A DNA stretch of 64,000 bases from Seriola aureovittata (Eukaryota > Chordata > Actinopteri > Carangiformes > Carangidae). Shown here piece by piece: positions 28,901 to 42,756 of this stretch (positions are counted from its first letter, which is position 1; each line of letters starts with the position of its first letter). Under the pieces are notes generated by a model. The model did not search any database and was not told the origin of the DNA. It saw only the letters and a list, made by a program, of their open reading frames with translations. The position numbers were made by a program, and so were the translations under genes. Location: positions 3,379,501 through 3,443,500 of the forward strand of contig NC_079368.1 in the NCBI RefSeq assembly GCF_021018895.1, read 5' to 3'.

Positions 28901-29004
28901 TTGTATCTCACTGTCAGCTTTGTCCTTTTCTTTTTAGCTTATCAGTGGTCTGTGAAGCTCTTTGAACTGTACTAACCTGTATGACAAGTGCTAATCAAAT
29001 TAAG

Positions 29005-29037
<33 letters not shown>

Positions 29038-31980
29038 CTGACTGATTGATTGACTGCTATTTGTTATACTGTATATAAGACACAGTCAAATTCTATCTTT
29101 GTGAAACCAGACACAGGATCACACCGAGCTCAGGCCACTTCACGGTTATGAAACTGAGGCATAAAGCTAAAATGAATTAATTTTTTTTCTTTAAATCTAT
29201 GCTGCCAAAAGCCAATATCCGTCAAAAAATATATAATATGATATGATATACTGTATACTATCATATTGCATATATGTCAGTGTTTGTGAGGCAGAAAAAA
29301 ATATACATATTATTATCCTATGTAACTTATTTCAGTTTGTCCTTCAAGCCATGATGACTAGTTAGATAGTACTAACCTGACTTATTTTAACCCAACACTA
29401 ATTTAAAGGAAACCATGACCTAATAATGATGTCACACTATTTCTCAGATCTGTCTCTGCTTTCACTCACCTGACAGAAAATGAGCATGTTCCAGATTTTA
29501 CAGCCTTTCCTGTAAGCAGTCAACTTTTTCTCTATCTCATCTGAAGGGAGGGAGAGAGAGAAGGAGAGCGAGAGGGAGAGAGAGAGAGAGAGAAGGAGAG
29601 AGAGAGGTGTCACTTTTCCCACTCAGCCAAAATGGTGAGACACATAAACTGGCTGTCTCTTGAGACACACACACACACGCACACACACGCACACACACAC
29701 GCACACACACGCACACACACGCACACACACTCGTGAGTAGATAAACAATGAGTCATCTCTGCTCTGCAACAAGCTCAAACGTATTCCACCCTGGTCTTTT
29801 TCCAAATTTTCACTGGGAGAGTAATTTTCACTTGAGAATTAACGTTTAAAAAAATACCCAAAAAACACATGTCGCACTCACCGAGGATGTCATCAAACGT
29901 GGCGCGTTCATGGTCCTTCAAATGCAAAATTAAAACAGAATTATTATTTAATGAAATCCCGCTGAGCAGAAAAGGATTCAAAAGGGAAACAACCTGCTCA
30001 TTTTCTATAAAGAACATTAGTTCATTTACAGCCATTAACAGAATCACATTTCATTTAGACATTAGCGCTGATCATACATCCTGCTAAACGTACAACAAAA
30101 GAACAAGGAATTTACATTTCTATCCCCTAGACTGGTTGGTTCCCAACATCTGGCTCGGGACCCTTCCAAAGGGTCGCAAGGTGAAGTAAGGAGAGGTCAG
30201 GTGATTAACAGGGCAGGTTGAGAACATCTTTTTTTCCCCCTCAGACTAGATTAAAAACTTTACTTTTCACATTTTCAGGAGCAAGCACTCGTCCGACTCC
30301 CTCTAAAACGAGTTTAATTCTCAGTTGTACTGAAGTTGACAAAGTACAGCTGAGAAAAAAAAAGACATGCTTGAATTTTTTTTAAAGCTTGGGGATGACT
30401 TGCAGTTTCATACATCAAACATATTTTTGTGACTTCATGTGGAAGAACAAAAGACCTGCACTTCCTGCAAAGCTGTCATCATGCATAATACAGGCTCTCC
30501 CACGCAGCTGTGGACTCTTACCAGATGCTTTAACTGAGCAGAACATGAACATCCACTTTAATAACCATTCTCAGTGCAGATAAAAAAAGAGGCCAACACA
30601 CACATCAGTGTGTGAGTCTTTGTTCAGTCTGTTCCTCTTGTAATGTAATATATCAACACATATTGAATTTCCATATATGACATATATGTACAAATAAGAT
30701 AAAAACTTGTAAAAAGTTGGTATTAAACCTATTAGGAATTGGAACGTTTTATATTCACATGTCTGGGCCTTACCAAAATGTATGTTTATGTAAATATGCT
30801 TTTATGCCAAAGCCTTTCAATATGCAATATAAAGTATGTTTAAGCATATAGTATTTTATATGCATTTTGTTTTAATTAAGTTGCATATATAAATCAAATA
30901 CTATATATGTGTTAATATATGTGGTTGCAACATACCATATAAGAAGTCATCATGTAGATATTTCTAATACATGTACATACCCAAATTTTACTATATGTTA
31001 TAAACGTATATCCTCATATATCCAGACGAAGTATGTCTGTGATAATAATATATCTCCTTATAGGTGACATACAGTATATGGCAACATCAATCTTGATATA
31101 AGGACATACATGTATATGTATATGTCATATATAACATGTCTATATGGGTAAGGTTGTAGCTCCTGAGGCCAGCGAGAAAATGTAAGAGTAGCAATGTTGT
31201 ATCTTAGTTTTTCATCCATGTTAACAATTTTGCTTTGTGTTTATTTATGTGTTGTGTTTACTAATGAACGTCTGAATAAAGAAATGCAGCACAAAGTGCC
31301 ATAAACTGAATACAATGGTGGTGTAAAGCTGCTGATAGCTGATACTCACATAAAGAATGGGGATGATGGAGGGGTCATCCCTGCGGATGATGTTGGGAAC
31401 ATATTCAGCCTTTGGGACCTTGGAGGAGATCAGCTGAGGAAAACAGGAAACAAAGACATCTCAGCGCAGGTAAGAAAAACTTGATGAATATATTTTGTAC
31501 CAGCACTTGACTCAGGCAATTTGAAAGATGATTGCCAGGACCCTCACCATGATTTTTGGTGGGATGAAGTCCTCTCCTTCACAGGCTGCTCTCTCCAACT
31601 CCCTCTCCTCCTCCCACTCAGCATCCTCATCCAGCCCTTCATCTAGAGTCCCTGACGAGGTCTGAAGCTCACCACCTGGCTCAAACACACACACATACAC
31701 ACACACAGGAACAAAAGGGCGAGATGAAAGGATAACACACAAATGCGATTAGAGAAGGTGCTCCATTTAAGAGTGCTGCACCTGTTATTTTATTTTTCCA
31801 GCACAGAGGGAGGAGCAGAGCAGTTAAAATCAGACCACACAATAACACCCTCCTGATGCGCTCAGCCAGATGCAGACAGCTACGACACAAAGCAACAGGC
31901 AGAGGGACAACAGGTTGAAAGATGTGGACGGCTGTGTGGATGGATGGCAACAGCCATGTACAAGTACAAAGAGGAGGAGT

Positions 31981-32026
<46 letters not shown>

Positions 32027-32838
32027 AGACAGACACACAGGCAGAGTGGAGCTGTAGGCCACACACACTGTAAACAGATACACTTTAGTCACTCAGTGAC
32101 TACAATGGGAGCGGATGTGTGCGTGTCAGTCTGTCTGTTACTGTATCCTTGTGTGTGTGCTTGTTTTGATGTGAGTGCACCCATATGTTGTGTGTGTGTG
32201 TGCATACTTGCATGCATGTGTCTGTACAGCACCTAGTTGTATAATCTCCCAATTGCAAAAGACTATGTATGTTTCCATATGTATTTCTTTATGCCTCTGC
32301 AGGCATATTGTTTTCAGGTTGTCCGGCCCATTTCCGTAGACACATTTCTCAGTAACGCCATGATGCAACCTCTTCAAATTTGGCACAAACATTCACCTGG
32401 ACTCAGTGATGAACTGATTTGATTTTGGTGGCTAAAGGTCCAAAGTTCAAAGGTAACGGCGACCTCACAAAACATGATTTTGGCCATGTGAACGCACTAG
32501 CTCGAGAACTCCTCAAAGGAATCCCATTAAATGTGGTACAAATGTTCAGTTGGATTCACGGATGAACTGATTAGATTTTGGTGGTCAAAGGTCAAAGGTC
32601 AAGGTCAGTATGACCTCACAAAACACTTTTTAGCCATTACTCAAGACTTCACACAGTAATTATGAGAAAATTTCACACAAATGGTTAATTTCTTATATGA
32701 CTCTGGATAAACAGGGATGTGACCTGAAACTAGTCTGCGTACGTGACGGGGGACAGACAAACATTATGTAAGCAAAACTGCACTGCATCTATATTAATGT
32801 CTGCTTATGTGTTTAAGAGAAGAGTCTGCAGAGAAAAC

Positions 32839-32869
<31 letters not shown>

Positions 32870-35800
32870 GCACCGTGTAGAGTAATTGTCTGTGTCTTTG
32901 TTCATGTCTGTGAGTGATGGAGATTGTGTCCACTCACTGTCTCTGGAGTCATGCAGTGAGTCAGGCTTGACAGGGGTGGGGTCACTCCACGAGCGGCTGA
33001 AGCTCTTGGCTCGACGTTCGGCAAAGGCTGATGGAGTTAGGGGGGGAAAAGAGTCACTCACATGCACATGCATGCGCACACATACACACACACACTCTCC
33101 AAAGCATAAATGACCTCACAAGTCAAGTGTTCGGTCTTGCTGAGCCAGTGTTTGTGAAGAGGATAAACACAAAAGTGATTTTAATGTCCCTGTCACTGTA
33201 CATAACTGACTTTACTGTTTTATGTTAACATATGGCTAAGTGGTATTTAAATTATTTTAATTGATTGATTGAAATTTTATTGTGTTAAAATGATATTTTC
33301 ATCATTCTATTGTCTAATTTATTGATTCTAATCAAACTCTAGTGACAATTTAACAAAATGTATTAAAGGGCAACTCCTTCCTGCTTATTCAGATACATTT
33401 CTGGCTGAATACTCAGCTAAATCAAATTTAAAAAGTAACAAATTTGGCAGAAAATAATAAGTTTCCAAAGCTCAAGGTGATGTCTTCAGTCCACATAAGA
33501 CAAAGATGAGCAGCAAAATCTTGTAGTTGTGAATTTGGAATCTGCAAATATTTGGCATTTTAACTTGAAAAGTTAATCACTAAAAATAACTTCTGACAGA
33601 ACATTCAGAACAGCAAATTTGTTTATATTATTTTCATCATATGGTATGGTAGATATCAATATATCTCAATATATACAGAGACATAGCGTTCTTACTAATA
33701 TCGAGGTATCTGTTTGTAGAAAAGCTCCAGCCAGTGGTACAAATAGCTGTTTCATCTCAGTCTGGGTTAATATCACAATGGTTTCCAAAGACTATAACTG
33801 GTCAGGCTATCTGTAAATGTTTCCTGTCCTGTTCCTGCAAGATGGGGTTGAATTCAGAACTATTTGCATATTTTCTTGTCTAGGCTTCTAAACTCCCTCC
33901 TTCACCCAGTCATTTGAGTGTCAGGATATGATGAATTTTCATTTTGAATATAAAGGGACTGTCAGTCAAACTTGGAAAATGGTGTTACCAAAAAAAAAAA
34001 AACTTAACTCAAAATGAACTCAGAGGTGTCACAGATACAGCAAATACACTGATGCATGGAAGTGCTCAGTCGCTCAGTAATAAATAACAGCACACAACTT
34101 TCCTGGATATGATCCATATGATAAATTATTTTTATAAAACAAATGTGAGTGAGTGCACAGTCACAGTAACACACAACCACTAACATACTGTACACATACA
34201 CCAGTCGAAACAAGGAGTTTGAGGAATACGGTTTCATGAACATACTGTAGCAAAATATTCCCATGCACATGCACAGTACTCCATGCATAAAGCATGAGGA
34301 AGTTCTGATACACCTCTAGTTCCGATGTTATGGTGATACACGCTTTAGAGCATGGATGCATGACAACGTAGTGACACCAGAACACATACAGTACATGCAT
34401 AAAGAGTAAACTGAAGGACTTACTCTGGGCCTTCATCCTGCGGCTGCCCACCATCCGAAGGTGTTTCCGGAAATTTCTTTCATTTTAGGGAAAGAGAAGG
34501 AGGAAGACAGAGATATCAGGACGTAGGGACGGAACCAGAGAATGAAAGAATGTCTCAAACCAACAGACACGAGTGAATACAAATCACGGACAGAGGACAA
34601 ATCTGAATCCCAACCACAGATGTCAGGCAGTGCACTACATAATGAAAGATTTACTTCAACTGTTTTGGGAGTTTTGGCCACCGGTCAACATCTTCAACAA
34701 GTTACCAGATGTGATGAGAAGACTGACCAAAATGACCTCTGAGGCTTCAGTGGAAGCTCTGCACTGTGCACATCAAGCCCCCAGGAACTGAGCTTTGCTA
34801 TGAAGCGATTTGGTTTTAGTGGCTGCACAGAGTATTGCAACTTCTATGTCAATTGTGTGATGCACACCGACCCAAAAAGCATGTTTCCCATGCACAAACA
34901 TGGTGTTGACCCCTGTTTGCACTAAAAAGATGCTAAAGTAATTATTTGTGCTGCTGAATTTGTAGAACCTCTGCAATAGCAAACTGGCCTCATATCAAGA
35001 CCAGACAACAAAGATATTCACAGAACTTGCAAATGTAGCTGCAAATGCATATTTAATAGAAAAACACTGAGCCTGAAATGTGACAAACCACTGCTACCAA
35101 CATTAGCATTATAGCTAAGGTTGGCTGTTTAGCACAGCGCCACTGGGATTTTCAGAATGGTTAAAACTTCGCCGCGCAGGACCCTTGTTTTTCTGCTGTA
35201 AAGTGAATTCGCCATCCGATGTGAAGGCTAATAACCAACTCTAATAAGCATGCTCTACGGGCCCAAGAACACAGAAGCATAAAGGAAGTGTGAAGAAGCC
35301 CATGAAGCTTTTTTTTTTTTTGCATAGTGCACCCAGTGACTATTGGAACGAATGGAGCGCCTCTGAATGCACTATCCAGGTCAACTTAAAACAGCCCTGG
35401 TGCACATGCTAATGGTTGGCATACACTATGTTACAGATTAACTTGCAAGCCTCAGTTTGTACCTCTCATGTATCAACAAAAGCATCAATGATTCTGAAAA
35501 GGGAGTACTTGGTAATACTTTAACCATTTGAATAACACAAATATTTCAGCTGCTACATGATAACAGAGATTTTCTTTAACATTCCCCAACAGCAGCAGCT
35601 GTATTACATTCAAACAAAGATGATAGCCAAAACTTATGGATGTCCTTGTGTAATTGCAAACATTTATTATCATCTACATGGATGTACTATATTATTTTAT
35701 ACATAAAATAATATAATGTAAAAAGACATTTTATATGTAATTGGAAGACGGTCAGATGCTCAGCTCTTTGACTTTAATATAATGTTAATACACAAGATGC

Positions 35801-38800
35801 ACTGACCTGTACTGACTGGAGTTAGCATCTTCCCAGCTAACTAGTGAGGTGTTAGCTTGCCTGCCACAGTAGTAGCCCTGTGAGATAACTAATTGCTATA
35901 ATTTTTTGAGTCATGCCTGATAATTGCTACACAGTGCATGCGAATGTCTTAGCATTCAAAGAGGACACAGTTATCTCTCTGACAGTAAAGTGGTTTTGGC
36001 ATCAGTTGTTGTTTTAGACACCGGCCCAAACTCCCAAGAATCCAGTGTATTGCTTTAAATGATTGAGTGTTTGAAGTTATTCAGACATGTCATCTCAAAC
36101 TTTTTCTATACTCCTTTAAGAGTCAAGTCAAAAGAAAATATCTTAAAAAGGAACAACTGTTTTTGGACTCATTTAAACAGGCTATTTGAGACAGATATTG
36201 GATACATGATCATCATCAGTTTTGGAAATTTCAGAATTGAATTTGTATCTATAAGTTGACTCTCTTCCCTCTTCATCTTTCCTTTCTCTCCCTTCTCAGC
36301 TGGTGACTGGCATAACTTTTCCAGAGTTATGCCTCTGATTATAAAGTCCTAGATTTTATTTTTTTCATGAAAGCCAATGTATGATTCATGATTTGTACCA
36401 GCAGAGAAAAGCAGCAAAACAGAGAGAGAGAATCTGAAAAGGAAACAGAAAGAAAGAGAGGAAACAGAATACAGAAACAGCTGTAAGTGGCAGCAAGTGG
36501 AACAATGTACGGCCTAAAACACAGCTTTTTATTATTCATCAAAGCTTGTCTGACTGTGGGGGTTCAGTGTAGTGCAAGTAGGCCTCGCACTCTCTTAAAT
36601 TTTTGTAAATCTTTAAGTGAGGCTATGAAACTCAAAGCTTTTTGCAGCAGAAAGTGCACACTGCCTCAGTTGGGGCATTGCAAAATTACCGGTGCTGAAA
36701 GGAAAATGGATTTTACACATGAAGATCAGTTTACTCACAACCAGGAGAACTAATCAGCCTGTGAGCTTTGTCGAGTCAGAGATGATGTCATCGCGGGTGA
36801 TCTCAGACTGAGCTTGAGACTTCACATTTATAAGAGTTTGAAAGACATGGGCTGTAGGGATTTACTACGCAGGGAGGGTCTAACAAAGAGAAGCTATTGA
36901 GTTGCATTATGGGAAATGTAGAGTTCAGTACTTTTTGAGAATGACTCTCTTTCTTTTTAATCTCTCTCTGTCTTGCTAGTTCCACAGTTTTATTGAGGTG
37001 CAATATATGATATTAATTATTTATTAATTATTTATTTATTTATTTATTTATTATAATTTATTAATTATTAATTCAATTCCACATGTTTCTGCAAAATGTG
37101 AAAAATTTTCCATCATGAAAGTTGAGTGCTGAAAGTTTGGTGAAGCAGTTTCTTTTGCTACAAGTCACCGATGTTACTAAATATAACACTTTTAGACACT
37201 TGTGTATTCAGCTGAATATTCCTCTAATGAAAATCCAATTTTTAACCTTGTAAACATCCATATGATGTTTTTATATAATACAAGACATATAGTATGTGAT
37301 ATAATCGGTCCACACCATGACTGAGTGTTACCACCTTGAACTGCAGTGAACCAAAACAGATTCCCATAGCCAGGGTTTCATACATCACAAACCTAATGAA
37401 CCGATCCTGTCAACTTGTGGGGACGGGGGGCGGGGCTAAATAAACCTGAAACCTTGTCAGTACAGAGAGAGAGAGTTAGCATTAGCACAACCACTAACAC
37501 TGTGTCAGTCACTGCCGGTTACAAGCTAACAAACAACACAAACAAATAAAAGATGCTAACTGCGCTAACTGTTCTGATGCGTCTGCTAGTCTCTGGTTCT
37601 GGTCTCAACAGACTCTTCATCTGAGTCTGGGTCTGACTGAGTCTCTCTGATGTTTCCTCCTCTAACCATCTCGATATTCTGCAATTCCACAAGTCACTGA
37701 AACCTTGTCAGTACAGACAGCAAGAATTTGCATTAGCACAGCCGCTAACACCCTAACCCTGCCAGTTAAAAGCTAACAAACAACATGAACAAATAACAAC
37801 GCTTACCGTTCTGACACATCTTTCTGGTCGCCGATTTTGGTCACAACACACTGGAGTGGAACTTAAAGCAGATACAGTGTGGTCGGCTCTTATACCAATC
37901 CTCAGGATCAACTCTGGACATGTCTAGGTGCATTGTTACTTATATGATACTGGACCAAGTATTTTGTTTCAGATTTGTGGAGCTGTAATTTTAATCACAC
38001 ATTTGTTGTGTCGGCAGGGCGATGAAGCTTTGTGGTGAACTAAACAATGGACTGATGTGAAACAAAGCCACGTGAAACTGCTGATACGGCTGGCCCACTA
38101 CCCCACAGCTCATTATTTTTAATGAGCCCCACCTCTCTAGTAAGTCACTGCTCTCTTTTCCACTCCATAACGCTGAAGGACATCACCATCAAGTAAAAGC
38201 ATCACATTTGTGCGTTAAAAATAAAAGAGAGCCAACATTCAAGCTAATATAATAGTGTCACCCTAACCAAACAGCAATGAGGTTCACAAAAGTGTGAAAG
38301 TAAATGCAAAGCTGACACCGGTCCACGTGCATGTTTTGTTCGTCTGAAGCTATTTTGTGTTCAGGGTGCAGTTTGAAGGCAAAAACATGTTGACGTGTCA
38401 GTGAAGATTGCAGGAGTCGAGGAGGAAGAGCCTAAAATAGAGGGATGACTCAGAGCAGAGGGGGATCCATCAGTCAACCGGCATTGTATTTTCATACTTA
38501 GTGACAACAGCTTTTGAAATCACTAACACCCGTGAACCAAGACGATCGAGTCAAATTCAGTGTGTTCGTGAGTATGTGTGTTCCTGCCATTCTGCAACTA
38601 TCTCACCCGACTGTCTCTGTGCCGCTGTGACCTTTCCGAAGGCTTTGCAGAGGAAATACGTCTTGCTTATTCAAACATGCGTAAATAGATTTGTGCAGCT
38701 GAGATGTAACTTTTCTATTAAAAGCAGAGAGTTTGTCACTCAACTCCGTACATACACACACACACACACATACACAAAGAAACATAATTCTCCTGCGCTG

Positions 38801-38814
38801 TTTGAAGAACTGGC

Positions 38815-38856
<42 letters not shown>

Positions 38857-39044
38857 CTCACACAACAAATGGCATGTCTGATTTGTTGGTGGATGTGAGG
38901 TCTGTTGCCAACTATTGATTGATTCGTTCACTTTGAGAGCCAGCCACAGAGCAGTGAGCTACGGCCCTGTATTGATAGACCTTGCTTTTACTCGTCAGTG
39001 TTCAGTGAAGAACACTGATTAAACCTGCCACTCACAGCCTCAGG

Positions 39045-39091
<47 letters not shown>

Positions 39092-41061
39092 ACAGGACAT
39101 TGTTAAGAGTTTTGTGATGGCCTCCTATAACAGCAGTTGAAGACAGGAGTGAAAAGACTGTTTTGTTTTATGTGGAAAAGCAAAGTAAATGGTCACCAGC
39201 ATGTAGATCGAGGCAAAGACAAATGCACAAATAGTGTGTGTAAGTGTGTGTGTGTGCGTTTGACTATGTGTCAAGAGTCAACGTTTCAAACTGCTGAATC
39301 ATCAGAATAACAGCAGACAGAGGGTGTAGAGTGAGTCACTGTGTGTTTGAGGATAACAATAGAGATATTTGCCCCTAAGCATGAGATGATCTCATTAGCA
39401 TTTAATGCTAAATAAATTAAAATAAATTAAGAGAATCGAAGAAGTGTTCCACATTACTTCCGTATTATTCTACAATTTAATACAAACTGACATTATCAAC
39501 AAGCTTATTAACTGCGGCTGATCAATTAATCGAAATATTATCGAAATTGCTATGTTGCCAAGTGTAATATCCAAATCACAGGAGCTGCAAGTTTTTTGAT
39601 GAAGGTAAAATGTGTCACAACAACAGACCGTAAATGAAGCGCTGTGGTGCTACAGAGACGCCCCGGCCTCATAGATCATATTCTCCAGATGTAAAGGAAC
39701 GTGGTCGTTTGGAACAAAACCCAACAAAAATCACATCATCACTATTTCTTTTTTTTTTCTTCAGTGAAAATAAACTGCAAAGTGACCATTCCAACTGAAA
39801 TCATGACTCACATCACAACAAACAATATCTGTCAAACTGATCTCTATATGATTTTTTTGCATATCATTCAGTCCGATTATTAACCATGTCTGATGTTATT
39901 CACATTTTTTTTTTTTCAACATTTAATTCCATAATTCACTAATGCATACACAGTCTTTTCACATACTACCAGCATCATTTTCTAACATGTTTAATGTGTT
40001 TAGAAAAAAATTTTAACAGACTTTAAATATAAAGAGACTGACGGCGGGAACACACCGCCCAAGTTGCTTGAGTATGGCGGTTGCCGTCGCTGAGCTGCTG
40101 CGGAGAAGCACGTGTGTGTGTTCACACCGGCTGCGACTCTCAATCAACTCTATAGAGTTTGCAGGTTACTGGATTGTTGCTTTTCTTTCCATCATAAATT
40201 AATTTCTTATTTATTTTTGACAGAAAACATCAGTAAAATGTCACTGTCTCCACGTGCATCTGCTAAAATGGTTCAAAATATATTTATATTTCTTCATGTC
40301 TGTGACATATTCAGATTCAGCCAAGATATAGACTTCTATATCGGGAGATGTCAGTTTTATGCAATGTCATTATGACATCGACAGGTCTTTTTCTCTGTCT
40401 ATTTCTGCTGTGAGACACATCTCCAACCATGACGTTCTGCAGCTGCCACGCACACGCCACGCATCCGGTGTGTTGCTGGCCTGGTGTCATGGGTGCGGCA
40501 GTATTTCTGCGTTTACTGTTAAATGAGGAGAAAATAACGAATTGCTGACAAGATGAAGACAATGACCTACACAAGAGCTAACATGGGCACTCATCTCCTC
40601 TGCTACCGTCAAGACTTGACAAAGGAAAACGACACACTGGAAAAAAAAAGTAAAAAAAACTGCCACAGGACCAAAAAGCACTTCTGAAATCATTTTCAAC
40701 AACTAGAAAGAAGAAACAGCCCCAGACAGCCATTTTCTGTAGATGAAAGCAGTGGCTTTAGAAAGTTGCTTACACTGCTGGAGGCAAAATACTAAGTTCA
40801 CTCAAGACAACACTTCTAGTGTAGTCGTACTAAATCTCTACAGAGGAACAAGACTATATGTCATGGAAAGCTTGAGAGCAGCCAACTGCATTTTGCTGAC
40901 AACAGCCTGGTGGACCTGCTGCACACATCAGAGTTATATCACAATAAGAGCTCACATCATGAGGGGGAACTGGGAGATGGATGGCATTTAAGGTTTATAT
41001 TTTATTATAGGGTTGTATTTATTTCATCTGTTTTGCTTTGAGACTTTTTAATGCATATATG

Positions 41062-41105
<44 letters not shown>

Positions 41106-42710
41106 AAACTAGTGCCAGCAAAAGGAAAAACAGGAATAAAGCACAACTATTCTGCAGTCATACGTTCTTGTCAGACCGGGCTTGAACCTCCCACATGTGT
41201 GTGTCACTATTAAATGAAAATATGTAAATATTAATACATTACTGTATATCTATCTGAGGGAGAAAGTAACTATATTGACTTACAGAATGGTTATGTGTAT
41301 CAATCCATCTTTACCAGTAGTGTCTTTATATAATTCATGATAGAAATTTTTGATCCTGATTAGAGTTAGACTGTTGGCCATGATTTATTTATTCATAGTT
41401 TACTTATTAGTATTTTAAGTTTCCTTTGATTATGGTTTTATCTTAGACTGAATAGTTTTATTGAGACTGGATCCCAAAGTGCTTGTAAGCAAATTAAAAA
41501 AGTCAGTGAATCGACATCGGAGCCGTCTGAGCCTCTTAGTTGGAGCTGACCAGTCGATTGCCAGCCGTTCACATTGCCCTTTACACAACACAGAGACTGG
41601 AACTATCATGTCGTAGTAAACTGTATACTATATATAGACTGCACCCTGTTACATAGACCTGTTACATCACACTGTGAATTCTCAATTAAAAGCCATAATT
41701 CAAGTAATGGCAGCAGGAACACATAAAGGCGGGTTACTAATGAAGTCCAGGTAAAAAAAAACATTGAGTGGAATGATCTATACTGCAGTAAGTATAGTCA
41801 ATACAACATAATGTACATTTCTGCAACCCTAATAAGAGAGTCACATGTAAGTGATGTTAAAGGACTGACAGTGAAACTCAATATTTCCTGCAGCTGTTTC
41901 AAAATAAAAGCCTGTCAGACACAGGAGGGAATATCAGTCACTGGAATGCTTTTAGTCTGAAAGATGTGTGCTGGAGGTTTTGACTTTCATCGACAACAGT
42001 GTATCAGGAGTCGAACAAAAGCACTGCAAAGTAGAAGCCGGGTTCTAAAAACTCCACACATACAGACACGGTCCATTAAGAAAAAAAAGAGATTTTTAAG
42101 ATATGATATCAGACTCATCAAGAAGAGTATTTCTTTGCTGTGTAATAGGGGAACTGTGACAGGGACAGTTTTGCACCACACAGGACAGGACAGGACAGCC
42201 GGGACACGGTACCTCTCCATCATGGTGGCTGCCTCCTGCTCTCTTTTCCGCCTCTTTCTCTCAGCAATGCCGCGGAAAGCCCTGCCGGGACGTCAAAGCG
42301 TTAAGTGGTTTTGTGGGGACATAAAGGTTTGATGTTCTAGTTGCACCTGACCTAATACCAAAGAATTTTTGTCTGAACCCAAACTGACCCGAGGGGGGAG
42401 GGGAAATAACCTTTACGGAACTTATATGATGTAAGTCAGAAATCATTTATACTTTTAGTTTTGAGCTACAGTTTTTTTTAATAGGTACTAGGCCTTACTA
42501 AAAGTGATAAAGCCCTCTGGGTCTCGTCGGGTTCGGGCATAAATATAAACTTCCAGTCAGGGTGGGAGGGGCAACAGTACAGGGTTGAGGGTGAGGGGTT
42601 TTAAGTCCATAAGGGTTAGTGTGGGGTTTGGTTAGCTTTGCTAAGTGGTTAGCGTGGTTAGAGTTAACAGCACAGGAATGTTTTATCCACCATTGTGGAT
42701 ATTCTCACGT

Positions 42711-42756
<46 letters not shown>

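Larger units (their letters stand above)
32300..32740 (+). repeat. ~150-bp tandem monomers of a dispersed repeat with AGGTCA motifs
   Basis: At least two monomers, each running 'ctcagtaacgc...tcaaatttggcacaaacattcac...gatgaactgattagattttggtggtcaaaggtca...acctcacaaaaca'. The same order of blocks occurs at 52340-53030. The AGGTCA-rich part is at 32451-32465 in the first monomer and 32582-32616 in the second, a period of 151 bp. Confidence 0.85.
31676..32937 (-). other. nsmf intron 8
   Basis: A 1.3-kb intron with (AC)n at 31982-32020, a dispersed repeat carrying AGGTCA motifs at 32300-32740, and a GT tract at about 32841-32870. The remainder is unremarkable. Confidence 0.85.
34477..42212 (-). 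other. nsmf intron 6 (7.7 kb)
   Basis: Holds a dispersed repeat fragment (36.83-36.93 kb), a TTTA-rich stretch (37.02-37.07 kb), a 252-bp direct duplication (37.45-37.83 kb), several CA tracts, a DNA-element-like block (40.05-40.48 kb) and an AT microsatellite (41.06 kb). No gene was recognised. Confidence 0.85.

Noticed and set aside
31681..32066. Cys/Val-rich frames of up to 127 codons
   Set aside because: They are translated CA/GT microsatellites joined to intron sequence. The same applies to similar frames at 3044, 22063, 22647, 26173, 38501 and 53287.
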